42,963 nt of DNA, taken from Bacillota bacterium. GTDB taxonomy: Bacteria > Bacillota > Clostridia > Lachnospirales > Lachnospiraceae. This document shows, one piece after another, positions 34,515 through 42,824 of this stretch (its first letter is position 1; each line of letters starts with the position of its first letter). A model generated the notes under the pieces. That model did not search any database. It was not told the origin of the DNA and saw only the letters and a list, made by a program, of their open reading frames with translations. A program made the translations under genes and the position numbers. The DNA is taken from assembly GCA_023423045.1 (NCBI GenBank), contig JAFAGA010000099.1, forward strand, positions 1-42,963, given 5' to 3'.

Positions 34515-35093
34515 ATGGACTTATTAACACTTGTACTACTTGCTCTCGGGTTATCTGCAGATGCGTTTGCCGTAGCAATAACAAATGGTATGTGCAGCAA
34601 TCGGGTAACCAAAGGCCACGCCATTGCAACCGCCTTTGCTTTTGGCTTTTTTCAGGCATTGATGCCGGTACTGGGCTTTACTCTGGGAAGAACCTTTTCT
34701 GATTTTGTTTGCCGCTATCAGCATTGGATTGCGCTTCTTCTACTGGGAGCCATCGCAATTAATATGTTGACCGATACCTTCAAGGAATGGAAAAGTGCCG
34801 GAACCGTATCCATGTGTACCACCCGGAACATATTCAGCGTAAAAAATCTGTTGATGCAGGCTATCGCAACCAGCATTGATGCTTTAGCTGCCGGAGTAAG
34901 TATTGCCGTACTCAACATCAATATTGTTTCCGCTGCCCTCCTTATCGGTCTGATCACCTTCATCTTGTGTACGGCCGGAGTCTACATAGGCAAGAAGTTC
35001 GGCTCATTGCTGGGACTGCGGGCTAAGCTTATCGGAGGCCTGGTACTGCTTACCATCGGTCTGAAAATATTTATTGAGAATCAATTCATATAA
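34515..35093 (+). CDS. mntP: manganese efflux pump MntP
   Basis: A 192-residue, six-helix exporter with two repeats: LALGLSADAFAVAITNGM and AIATSIDALAAGVSIAV, whose Asp residues (in SADAF and SIDAL) line the metal path. I choose ATG 34515, eight bases after AAAGGG; ATG 34509 is too close. It removes excess Mn(II) from the cytoplasm. Expression is under the riboswitch, and a terminator follows at 35201. Confidence 0.95.
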   Translation: MDLLTLVLLALGLSADAFAVAITNGMCSNRVTKGHAIATAFAFGFFQALMPVLGFTLGRTFSDFVCRYQHWIALLLLGAIAINMLTDTFKEWKSAGTVSMCTTRNIFSVKNLLMQAIATSIDALAAGVSIAVLNINIVSAALLIGLITFILCTAGVYIGKKFGSLLGLRAKLIGGLVLLTIGLKIFIENQFI

Positions 35094-35200
35094 ACCGCCG
35101 TTTCGCTCTGGAACCGTTAGAAACGAACCCTCTATAACTTAAAACTGCGCCCATATGTGGGTACAAACAACGAAAAATGGCGATCCACTCTTAAAATAAC

Positions 35201-35233
35201 GGCGGCTTCCATTTTCAAAAGCCGCCGCCTTTT
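35201..35233 (+). terminator. mntP terminator
   Basis: GGCGGCTT and AAGCCGCC form an 8-bp stem followed by GCCTTTTA. A CCGCCGTT segment at 35096-35103 could pair with AACGGCGG at the start of this stem instead. Confidence 0.7.
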
Positions 35234-35542
35234 ATATTTGCATTAAAGAGTAGTCATAATTCCAACTTATTATCTTTTCTCATAACCACATTGCTAAGCT
35301 GTGTTCGGCTTCTAACGTTCTGGATACTTCGTCAATCATTATTGTATTCACATAATTATTATGCTATTATTACAATAGAATTAATATCCATATTCCCCAT
35401 TTTCTCCATTCCTTAGCATACTTTCTTATTCATCCAAAATTGTACATAAAGTCAGGCTAAAATCAGAGGAACAGAAAACAATATTAATCATATCATAAAA
35501 TTTATCTTTTTTAAAATAGAGGTAACGAAAAGGAGAATGCAG
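35234..35542. other. AT-rich intergenic region
   Basis: No gene, repeat or RNA was found between the mntP terminator and the GNAT gene. It includes the ribosome binding site AAAAGGAG at 35528-35535. Confidence 0.5.
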
Positions 35543-36175
35543 ATGAGCTATGAAGCTTGCTTTGAAAAATTACCAAGGCTTGAAACCAGCCGATTAATTC
35601 TTCGCCAGATAAACGACAGCCCCTCTGACGGAAGGGACAGTCTGGAATTCATTAATGATTACAGCGTATACCGTTTTTGGGGTGTATACGATGAAGCAGG
35701 GGATACCAACGGACGGCGCCGTCCAAAGAAAAAAATCAAGCTGGACTATCATTATAACGCAACCATGAAGGAATACCGGGCACGCAGAGAATTGACATGG
35801 CTGATGGAGCTTAAGGATACCCATAAGGTAATCGGCGAGATTGTGTTCTATGATTTTCGTCTTCACAGACAAGCCGATATTGGCTATCGCATCAATAAGT
35901 CCTATTGGGGACAAGGCTTTGCTCCTGAAGCGGGACAGGCCCTGATTAAAATCGCCTTTGAATATATGGGGCTGACCCGTATCCAGCTTCGCTGTTTTGC
36001 CGACAACCTCGGCTCCGTCCGTGTTGCTCAAAAGCTGGGCTTTTCGCAAGAGGGTTTCATACGCCAGGGTGCCATTATTAACGTGATGACGGATTATTAT
36101 ATCTATGGTTTATTAAAGGAAGAATACGAGAAGCATCCCATTCAGGATACCGTCGCTAGAATCACAGAATTTTGA
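35543..36175 (+). CDS. RimJ/RimL-type GNAT acetyltransferase
   Basis: A 210-residue GNAT protein. LETSRLILRQI near the start, VIGEIVFYDFR, ADIGYRINKSYWGQGFAPEA (about 110-130) and NLGSVRVAQKLGFSQEGFIR are the standard motifs. A basic insertion RRRPKKKIKL lies near residue 55. I choose the second ATG because it is eight bases after AAAAGGAG. The substrate may be a protein N-terminus or an antibiotic; unknown. Confidence 0.88.
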   Translation: MSYEACFEKLPRLETSRLILRQINDSPSDGRDSLEFINDYSVYRFWGVYDEAGDTNGRRRPKKKIKLDYHYNATMKEYRARRELTWLMELKDTHKVIGEIVFYDFRLHRQADIGYRINKSYWGQGFAPEAGQALIKIAFEYMGLTRIQLRCFADNLGSVRVAQKLGFSQEGFIRQGAIINVMTDYYIYGLLKEEYEKHPIQDTVARITEF

Positions 36176-36277
36176 CAGGATGATCAAAACAGCTAAATCG
36201 CAAAAGTTCTGTGCAAAAAGGGACTGTCAGAATACCTGAGATCGGACTGTTATACTAAATCTGAGAGGAGGATATCT

Positions 36278-37297
36278 ATGAAGGCATTATTTATCGGGGG
36301 TACGGGAACAATCAGTACGGCAGTCACACAGCTTGCTCCCAGTTGTGGCTTTGAGCTTTATTTATTAAACCGCGGCAACCGGACCGAGCTTGTTCCGGAC
36401 GGGGTTAAAATCATTCAGGCAGATATCAATAATGAATCCGAGGTAAAGGAAAAGCTGGGGGATATGAGCTTTGACGTGGTGACCCAGTTCATCGCTTTTA
36501 ATACTGAAGCTCTGGAGCGTGATGTGCGCTTATTTGCCGGAAGGACAAGGCAATATATCTTCATCAGCTCCGCTTCCGCATATCAGAAGCCCCTATCCAG
36601 CCCTTTTATTACGGAAAGTACTCCCCTGTCTAATCCGTATTGGGAATATTCCCGGGATAAAATAGTCTGTGAGGAGTATCTGATGAAAGAATACCGCCGT
36701 CAAGGCTTCCCTATTACCATCATCCGTCCCAGCCATACCTATGGTAATTTCGACGTCCCGGTAGCATTACACGGTAAAAATGGGAGCTACAGCGTGATCG
36801 AACGCATCCGGCAGGGAAAAAAAGTAATTGTCCATGGCGACGGAAGCTCCCTGTGGACTCTGACTCATAACACAGATTTTGCAAGAGCCTTTGTTGGTCT
36901 TATGGGCAACATCCATGCCATCGGTGAGACAGTTCAGATCACTTCGGATGAAAGCCTGACCTGGAACCAGATTTATGAGATTATCGGAGCGGCTCTCGGC
37001 TGTAAACCAAAGCTTGTCCACATCCCATCCGAAACACTGGCAAGAGCCTATCCCGACTGCCTTGGCGGTTTGCTGGGAGACAAATCCCATACCGTAATCT
37101 TTGATAACTCCAAGCTGAAGCAGCTGGTTCCCGGATATACCGCTGGGGTACGCTTTGACCAGGGAGTACGCCGGACACTCGCATTCCTTGAGCAGCATCC
37201 CCAGTACCAAAAAACAGATCCTGAATTCGATGTTTGGACGGATAAAATCATTGATGCCTATGAGTCCTTAGAGCGGCAGCTTCCCAGCTTTTCATAA
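36278..37297 (+). CDS. NAD-dependent epimerase/dehydratase (SDR)
   Basis: A 339-residue extended SDR. The nucleotide-binding motif is GGTGTIS (8-14), followed by LNRGNR, and the catalytic-type SSASAY and YSRDK region appears at about 107-112 and 133-137. RPSHTYG and the C-terminal ELEQ-type substrate domain follow. It looks like the isoflavone-reductase-like/RNA-binding CSP41 group of epimerases; the substrate is unknown. GGAGG is seven bases before the ATG. The HAD gene follows 35 bp later. Confidence 0.88.
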   Translation: MKALFIGGTGTISTAVTQLAPSCGFELYLLNRGNRTELVPDGVKIIQADINNESEVKEKLGDMSFDVVTQFIAFNTEALERDVRLFAGRTRQYIFISSASAYQKPLSSPFITESTPLSNPYWEYSRDKIVCEEYLMKEYRRQGFPITIIRPSHTYGNFDVPVALHGKNGSYSVIERIRQGKKVIVHGDGSSLWTLTHNTDFARAFVGLMGNIHAIGETVQITSDESLTWNQIYEIIGAALGCKPKLVHIPSETLARAYPDCLGGLLGDKSHTVIFDNSKLKQLVPGYTAGVRFDQGVRRTLAFLEQHPQYQKTDPEFDVWTDKIIDAYESLERQLPSFS

Positions 37298-37332
37298 TAG
37301 ATGATTTTCCGGAACAGAAAGGTTCAAATCAT

Positions 37333-38157
37333 ATGAAGACACTTTATATTTCAGATCTTGACGGCACTCTTTTGCAGCCGGATATCCAGCTTTCCCGGCG
37401 CACAATCCATTTGCTGAACGATCTCATACAGCAAGGAATGATTTTTAGTGTGGCAACAGCAAGATCCATCGCATCTGTAAAACATATTCTGAAAGAGGTC
37501 AATATCACTGCACCGGTCATTCTGATGAACGGAGTCTGCATCTATGACCTTGTGAACAATCAATACATCAAGGTGGAAACTCTTCCAAAACCCGGTATAA
37601 GCCGACTTATGGAGGTTATCCGGGAGCATCGGCTTAAGGGTTTTGCATACACAATTAAAGATGGTGTCATGTCTACCTATTACGAGGATTTAAGTACCCC
37701 CGCACTGGAGCATTTCTATCAGGAGCGGGTGGATCTCTACCAGAAACGTTTTACTCAGATTGAAGATTTTACTCAGCTATCCGGGGAGCCTTTGATCTAT
37801 TTCTCCTTAATGGACCAACAGGAAAAATTAGAGCCCGTTTACCGGGCTCTGAAGGATATTCCTGATTTAAATTGTGTCTTTTATAAGGATAACTACACCC
37901 CTGGTCTCTGGTATCTGGAAACCTATCATAAGACAGCCTCCAAGTACCATGGCGTACAGTTTTTGCGCAGCTGCCTGAGACCGGACCGTGTTGTCTGCTT
38001 CGGTGATAACACCAATGACCACCCTCTCTTTGATGCCAGTGATTACAAAATCGCCGTAGGAAATGCGGTTCCGGCATTACAAGACCGGGCGGATCAGGTA
38101 ATCGGCTGCAATTATGACGACGGTGTTGCCCAGTGGTTGAAGGAAAATTACAGATAG
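37333..38157 (+). CDS. Cof-type HAD phosphatase
   Basis: A 274-residue HAD hydrolase with a type IIB cap. Motif I is SDLDGTLLQPD (Asp8, Asp10), motif II is in ATARS, and motifs III-IV are the Lys of KTASKYHG and CFGDNTNDHPLF. It should act on sugar phosphates or similar small phosphates. Its end overlaps the end of the convergent HAD gene by ten bases. Confidence 0.93.
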   Translation: MKTLYISDLDGTLLQPDIQLSRRTIHLLNDLIQQGMIFSVATARSIASVKHILKEVNITAPVILMNGVCIYDLVNNQYIKVETLPKPGISRLMEVIREHRLKGFAYTIKDGVMSTYYEDLSTPALEHFYQERVDLYQKRFTQIEDFTQLSGEPLIYFSLMDQQEKLEPVYRALKDIPDLNCVFYKDNYTPGLWYLETYHKTASKYHGVQFLRSCLRPDRVVCFGDNTNDHPLFDASDYKIAVGNAVPALQDRADQVIGCNYDDGVAQWLKENYR

Positions 38158-38804
38158 TCCAAAATCTCCTTTAACCGGCTGACCCGAATTCCGTTGTATT
38201 CCCTGCGCTCCTCAGGATCAGCATTGACCCAGAGGGGCGTTATTCCTGCGCTGAGGGCACCGACGATATCATTGGGATAGTAATCTCCCACATATACCGC
38301 TTCCTCCGTTGTAACTCCCAGATGGCTGCAGGATAACCGGAATATCCTATCATCCGGCTTCTCAAATTCTTCCTCACCCGATACGATAATATCCTGGAAA
38401 TAATCAGTGATCCCGGCCATACGGATCTTCTCCCGCTGTACCGAAGAATAGCCGTTCGTTATGATGCCCAGCTTATACTTTCCCTTTAAGGCACTCAGCA
38501 CCTCATGAGTTTCCTCAAAAGGAACGGTCAGACCGCCAAATATCTCATTGCGCTCCTGAATAAAGCTCTCAACCGTATGAGGCAGTTTCCATACCTCCTT
38601 CAGCCTTGTGATGAATTTACTCAATCCGCTATAGCCATCTTCATCAATCTCAACCATGTATTGTATCAGAGCTTCCTTCTCTCCCTCGTAAGGATACCCC
38701 TCTTCATAAATTTCAATAAAATGCTCGCAGAAATCATAAAATGCCTTTCTGCGGTCGATTAACGTATTATCAACGTCAAAAATAATTGCCGTTTTTTTAT
38801 CCAA
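38148..38804 (-). CDS. HAD hydrolase, YjjG-like
   Basis: About 218 residues from TTG at 38804, which lies eight bases after GGAGG and gives LDKKTAIIFDVDNTLIDRR directly at the start. ATG at 38828 (GTAAGG upstream) would add eight residues; still longer forms read into the repeat at 38850 and are unlikely. Motif I is DVDNT, motif II TNGYSSVQ, motif III Lys in FEKPDDRIF, motif IV VGDYYPNDIVGA. YjjG-like enzymes are nucleotidases; the substrate here is not proven. Confidence 0.88.
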   Translation of the reverse strand: MDKKTAIIFDVDNTLIDRRKAFYDFCEHFIEIYEEGYPYEGEKEALIQYMVEIDEDGYSGLSKFITRLKEVWKLPHTVESFIQERNEIFGGLTVPFEETHEVLSALKGKYKLGIITNGYSSVQREKIRMAGITDYFQDIIVSGEEEFEKPDDRIFRLSCSHLGVTTEEAVYVGDYYPNDIVGALSAGITPLWVNADPEERREYNGIRVSRLKEILDYL

Positions 38805-38849
38805 TATTCTGTCCTCCATCCTATTCATAGCTGCCTTACGTTTCTGACA

Positions 38850-38966
38850 GCAAGCTCGCATCATGCTCACTACGCTTCATTATATCATGAACTTCGTTCA
38901 TGATCCCCAGCTCCGATCCCATGCTTGCGAGCAAGCTCGCATCATGCTCACTACGCTTCATTATAT
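38850..38966 (+). repeat. two-hairpin intergenic repeat, copy B
   Basis: A 36-bp segment starting GCAAGCTCGCATCATGCTCA occurs at 38850-38885 and again at 38931-38966. Between them are hairpin 1 (ATCATGAAC/GTTCATGAT, loop of 3), linker CCAGCTCCGATCC, and hairpin 2 (GCGAGC/GCTCGC, outer ATG/CAT). So this is one full unit preceded by the last part of another. Confidence 0.85.
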
Positions 38967-39104
38967 TATACATTTAATATCTGTACAAGTTAATTCCATT
39001 ACCAGGCGCATCCCCTCTCTGAAATTATAAGAATCAAATGCATTTATTCTTCAATAACTACACAGAATAAACTAAGTCTGATATGATGAAAGGAGTATTC
39101 GAGA

Positions 39105-39953
39105 ATGAACAATGTACAGGATAGTTATGTGCTCTCCAATGGAGTAAAAATCCCCTGTGTTGGCTTCGGTACTTGGAAACTGGCGGATAACGGGTCTACG
39201 GTGGATATTATAAAAACAGCTATTGATTGCGGCTATCGCCATATTGATACTGCCTTTGCATATCAAAATGAGAGGTCCGTGGGAAAAGCCGTGCGGGAAT
39301 GCGGTCTGAAACGAAGTGAATTATTTATCACCAGTAAATTGGATAATCCCGATCATGGATATGAAAAAACTCTTGAGGAATTCCAGCTGACGATGGATCA
39401 TCTGGGCATCGAGTACCTGGATTTGTATTTGATCCACTGGCCTATTCCCCTGGCTTACCGTGACTGCTGGAAGGAAGTAAATGAAGGAACCTGGAAAGCT
39501 TTCGAGGAGTTATACCGGGAAGGGAAAATAAAAGCCATCGGTGTCAGTAATTTCCTGGAGCATCATATCGATGCACTGCTGGAAACCGCTGAAATCGCCC
39601 CAATGGTGGATCAGCTGGAGCTGCATCCCCAATATACCCAACGTGATACAGTGAACTACTGCAAGGAAAAGCGTATGATCGTTGAAGCCTGGAGCCCGCT
39701 GATTAAGGGACAGATGGATCACCCCCTGCTCCAGAAAATTGCCCTGGCTCACAATAAAACCCCCGCCCAGATTCTGCTGCGCTGGAGCCTGCAAAACGGC
39801 TTCCTTCCGCTGCCCAAGACAACGATCAGGGAGCGCATGATAGAGAATATGGATATTTTCGACTTTGAGCTTACCGTCGAAGAGATTGAGGCCCTCAAGG
39901 CCCTGGAGGCTTTCGGGTTGACCGGGCATCATCCTGACTCGATTCCGTTTTAG
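39105..39953 (+). CDS. aldo/keto reductase
   Basis: A 282-residue AKR of the 2,5-diketogluconate reductase-like group. GFGTWKLADNG, GYRHIDTAFAYQNE (Asp and Tyr of the tetrad), TSKLDN (Lys) and LIHWPIP (His) are present, then GVSNF and LPKTTIRERMIENMDIFDF. It uses NAD(P)H to reduce carbonyls. AAAGGAG precedes the ATG. It is monocistronic, with a hairpin after it. Confidence 0.94.
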   Translation: MNNVQDSYVLSNGVKIPCVGFGTWKLADNGSTVDIIKTAIDCGYRHIDTAFAYQNERSVGKAVRECGLKRSELFITSKLDNPDHGYEKTLEEFQLTMDHLGIEYLDLYLIHWPIPLAYRDCWKEVNEGTWKAFEELYREGKIKAIGVSNFLEHHIDALLETAEIAPMVDQLELHPQYTQRDTVNYCKEKRMIVEAWSPLIKGQMDHPLLQKIALAHNKTPAQILLRWSLQNGFLPLPKTTIRERMIENMDIFDFELTVEEIEALKALEAFGLTGHHPDSIPF

Positions 39954-39978
39954 GAGTCTGCTGATAAAATATATAATA

Positions 39979-40040
39979 AGGAGCAGCAAACCTGGTAGGA
40001 AAACATTTCCTACATCCGGGATTACCTGCTCCTGTTCTAG
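39979..40040 (+). terminator. terminator after the aldo/keto reductase
   Basis: AGGAGCAG pairs with CTGCTCCT around an inner hairpin (TAGGAAA/TTTCCTA), followed by GTTCTAGTT. It lies 26 bp past the stop. Confidence 0.55.
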
Positions 40041-40046
40041 TTAATA

Positions 40047-40219
40047 TGATCTCCAGCTCCGATCGCATGCTTACGAGCAAACTTGGTGTGCGAGCGCCTT
40101 TCTCGCACTGCTCACCTACGCTTTTATTATATCATGAACATAGACCATGTTCATGATCTTGTTGCTCCAATCGGAAATACAAGCAAGCTTGTATTTCCTC
40201 ATTCCGCTTTTATTATATC
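40047..40219 (+). repeat. two-hairpin intergenic repeat, copies C1 and C2
   Basis: C1 (40047-40130) has the linker CTCCAGCTCCGATCG, a different hairpin 2 (GTGCGAG/CTCGCAC) and the tail ending TTATATC. C2 (40131-40219) has hairpin 1 ATCATGAACAT/ATGTTCATGAT (11 bp), a linker with CTCCAATCGG, hairpin 2 AAATACAAG/CTTGTATTT and the same tail. The C2 tail contains the last codons of the HAD gene at 40199. Confidence 0.85.
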
Positions 40220-40822
40220 ATACAACTCCATCATATTGCGGATATTGTAATCGGCTGTCTGACAATTTAATCCCTCTCCATCAAAAAAACAAGCATCAAT
40301 ACCGGCATTTTTACCCGAAAGAATATCCAGCTCCCGGTCACCGATCATTATGGCTTCCTCGGGTCTGATCTGGTATTTATCCATCAAAAACAGTATTCCG
40401 GCCGGACTGGGCTTTCTCTCAAATTTATTTCGGGAGGTAATGCATTCCGTGAAACAATCATAGATTTCGTACCGCTTCAAAAATGCAACCGATGATTCTC
40501 CCCGGTGAGTGAACAGATAATGGCATCTTCCTGTCTCTTTGCCGTATCTTAATAGCTCCAGCACCCCGGGATAAGGCTTACAAAGCTCAGGTTCCATATC
40601 ACGTCGGATCGTCTCGTATTCTCGAATAAGCTTCTCATCGACCTGATATTTTTCTTCATAATGCTTATACGCAACGATGCCTGAGATTTTCATAAGGCGG
40701 ATAATTTCCTCCAGAGGCTCATCAATCCCATTCTTCTGAAAGGTCAGCTGCAGCGCTTTGCCCATGACCTCATAGGTATCAAACAGGGTCCCATCAAAAT
40801 CCCATATCATATGCCGATACAT
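40199..40822 (-). CDS. HAD hydrolase, phosphoglycolate phosphatase-like
   Basis: A 207-residue HAD hydrolase. IWDFDGTLFDTYE (Asp8, Asp10) opens it, then FTHRGESS, Lys in FERKPSPAGI and IMIGDRELDILSGKNAG. The helical cap at 15-80 fits the PGP/YqeG-like subgroup. Substrate unknown. The last six codons and stop lie within the tail of repeat C2, so the repeat has formed the end of this gene. The upstream 190 bp shows no other feature. Confidence 0.9.
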   Translation of the reverse strand: MYRHMIWDFDGTLFDTYEVMGKALQLTFQKNGIDEPLEEIIRLMKISGIVAYKHYEEKYQVDEKLIREYETIRRDMEPELCKPYPGVLELLRYGKETGRCHYLFTHRGESSVAFLKRYEIYDCFTECITSRNKFERKPSPAGILFLMDKYQIRPEEAIMIGDRELDILSGKNAGIDACFFDGEGLNCQTADYNIRNMMELYDIIKAE

Positions 40823-40925
40823 ATTCTTCCTCCCAACCGCAATTAAATTCCTTGTCCATAATTCACTCTATCTCCTCCCGCAAAGGAAAAAGCAATCTCA
40901 CCTTATATTCCATAGATCACATTTC

Positions 40926-41000
40926 ATAAAAACAAGGGTTTCCCCGCATTGAACCCCGCTTCACATTTTTCTGCGAAAATCCCTCAGCTAAGAAACCCTT
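40926..41000 (-). terminator. terminator of the histidine phosphatase gene
   Basis: AAGGGTTTC and GAAACCCTT (9 bp) enclose a long loop; on the minus strand the stem is followed by GTTTTTAT. It lies 13 bp past the stop at 41013. Confidence 0.55.
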
Positions 41001-41012
41001 TCTCTTGTATCC

Positions 41013-41648
41013 TTATCCGCACCAATTACTGCGGTACAACTTCTCATGGCCCTCCAGATGTGCATAATCATTAAAACGTTCCAGATAAAACCTGTCATAC
41101 TCGGGATGATATACCAGTTGAGTAATTCCGGTGTTCTCCAAAGATACCCCGAAATGAAAACGGCTTGCCTGACTTCTTCCAAAAAGTGCGGCCACCAATA
41201 CCCGAATGGTCCCTCCGTGAGTGACCACCAGGATATTTTTCTTTCCGCTCTGAATGATTTCCTGGATCACCGGCATTGCCCTTTCATAAACGGAGGTACC
41301 GTTTTCTCCTTCAGGATAGGGAATATCCTCCGCCATCCTCTTTTGCTCTGCCTTGAACCCGGCAAAATGCTCTTCAATGTATTCATCGGTGTGCCCCTCC
41401 AGCGCTCCGAAGGAGATTTCCCGAAGTTCTTCCCTTATGTAATGCTCCAGCCCCAATGACTCATTCAGAATCTCAGCCGTCTGCCTTGCGCGGAGCAGAT
41501 TACTTGAATACAAAGCATCGATGGAATAATTGCCAAGACGCCGGCGAAGCAGGTCCGCCTGCATCCGCCCCTCCTCAGACAGATCCACATCCACATTGCA
41601 CAAGGCACTGCTCTGTCTGCCATGTCGGACAAGATATAAATTCACCAT
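41013..41648 (-). CDS. histidine phosphatase family protein
   Basis: A 211-residue phosphoglycerate-mutase-like phosphatase. The start MVNLYLVRHGRQS carries the catalytic RHG; SSNLLRARQTAEIL, Glu in EISFGALEG and the second His in VVTHGGTIRVLVA complete the site. I start at ATG 41648, nine bases after AAGGCGGTG; a longer frame runs back to the asnA stop. It is the second gene after asnA (51-bp gap) and likely on the same transcript. Substrate unknown (alpha-ribazole or phosphosugar types are possible). Confidence 0.9.
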   Translation of the reverse strand: MVNLYLVRHGRQSSALCNVDVDLSEEGRMQADLLRRRLGNYSIDALYSSNLLRARQTAEILNESLGLEHYIREELREISFGALEGHTDEYIEEHFAGFKAEQKRMAEDIPYPEGENGTSVYERAMPVIQEIIQSGKKNILVVTHGGTIRVLVAALFGRSQASRFHFGVSLENTGITQLVYHPEYDRFYLERFNDYAHLEGHEKLYRSNWCG

Positions 41649-41699
41649 ACCACTTATCACCGCCTTAATCCTAAAGCCGGGCAGCACCCGGCCATTCAC

Positions 41700-42707
41700 T
41701 TACAGCAGAGGAATCCCTTTTCTTTCCGCCTCCTCAATCACATCCTGGGGCCAGATCGAGGATTGCACCTCACCGATATGCGCCTTCCTAAGATAAAACA
41801 TACAAATTCTGGACTGTCCAATTCCGCCTCCGATGGTATAAGGAAGCTCCCTGTTAATCAAAGCCTTCTGAAAAGGAAGCTCGGCCCGGTCCATGCAGCC
41901 GCTGATCCTCAGCTGCTCCACCAGGGAATCTTCATCCACCCGAATTCCCATGGAGGATAGCTCCAGCGCAATGTCAAGCACCGGATAGTATACAATAATA
42001 TCTCCGTTTAATTTCCAGTCATCATAGTCAGGAGCTCTTCCATCATGGCGTTCGCCAGAGTTTAACGCTCCTCCGATCTGCATGATGAATACGGCTCCCT
42101 TCTCTTTGGCAATAAGATATTCTCTCTCCTTGGGCGTCTGCTTTGGATATCTGTCTTCCAGCTCCTGGGAGGATACAAAGGTAATGTCATCCGGAAGAAT
42201 TTCTTCGATATAATCGTACTTTAAAACCATATAACGCTCTGTATTTTTTAATGCGGCATATACCTTGCGGACGATCTCCTGCAAAGTCTCTACCGTACGT
42301 TCACTCTTCTCGATGATCTTCTCCCAATCCCATTGGTCCACATAGATAGAATGAATATTATCCGTGTCCTCATCCCGGCGGATGGCGCTCATATCCGTAT
42401 ACAGTCCCTCTCCGCCCTCGAAACCATAGCGCTTTAACGCCTGCCTTTTCCACTTAGCCAGGGAATGTACAATTTCCACCACCGCATCATTTTGCTCCTT
42501 CACCCCAAAGCTGACGGGTCTCTCCACCCCGTTCAGGTTATCATTCAAACCCGTCTCCGGCTTTACAAAGAGAGGTGCTGACACTCTTGTGAGATTCAGC
42601 TGCTTTGCCAGCTCCCTTTCAAAAAAATCCTTGCAATACTTGATTCCGATTTCTGTTTCTTTAATGTCTATTTGTGCTTTATACCCTTCCGGTATCATAA
42701 GTCTCAT
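41700..42707 (-). CDS. asnA: aspartate-ammonia ligase
   Basis: A 335-residue enzyme that makes asparagine from aspartate, ammonia and ATP. It has the class II aminoacyl-tRNA-synthetase-like fold; RVSAPLFVKPETGLNDNLNG (about 43-62), YTDMSAIRRDED, VDQWDWEK, GGALNSGERHDGRAPDYDDW (quoted at 213-232) and GGGIGQSRICMF are diagnostic. GGGAGGA lies six bases before ATG 42707. A near-consensus promoter is at 42796-42824. No T-box leader is present. Confidence 0.96.
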   Translation of the reverse strand: MRLMIPEGYKAQIDIKETEIGIKYCKDFFERELAKQLNLTRVSAPLFVKPETGLNDNLNGVERPVSFGVKEQNDAVVEIVHSLAKWKRQALKRYGFEGGEGLYTDMSAIRRDEDTDNIHSIYVDQWDWEKIIEKSERTVETLQEIVRKVYAALKNTERYMVLKYDYIEEILPDDITFVSSQELEDRYPKQTPKEREYLIAKEKGAVFIMQIGGALNSGERHDGRAPDYDDWKLNGDIIVYYPVLDIALELSSMGIRVDEDSLVEQLRISGCMDRAELPFQKALINRELPYTIGGGIGQSRICMFYLRKAHIGEVQSSIWPQDVIEEAERKGIPLL

Positions 42708-42786
42708 GGTTAGTCCTCCCAAATAATAGGATGAAAGCGTCAAGGGATCCCATCAACTCCTTCATCATTGTATAATAAAAAATACT

Positions 42787-42824
42787 ATGTAGCACATTCT
42801 ACATTTTTATTCATGCGTTGTCAA
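42787..42824 (-). promoter_or_regulatory. asnA promoter with overlapping inverted repeat
   Basis: On the minus strand TTGACA (42819-42824) and TAGAAT (42796-42801) are 17 bp apart. The inverted repeat ATGTAG/CTACAT (42787-42804) covers the -10 box and would suit a repressor site. Confidence 0.7.

Noticed and set aside
38805..38870. Extended start of the YjjG-like HAD gene
   Set aside because: The added residues read into the two-hairpin repeat, whereas the HAD motif normally lies a few residues from the start.
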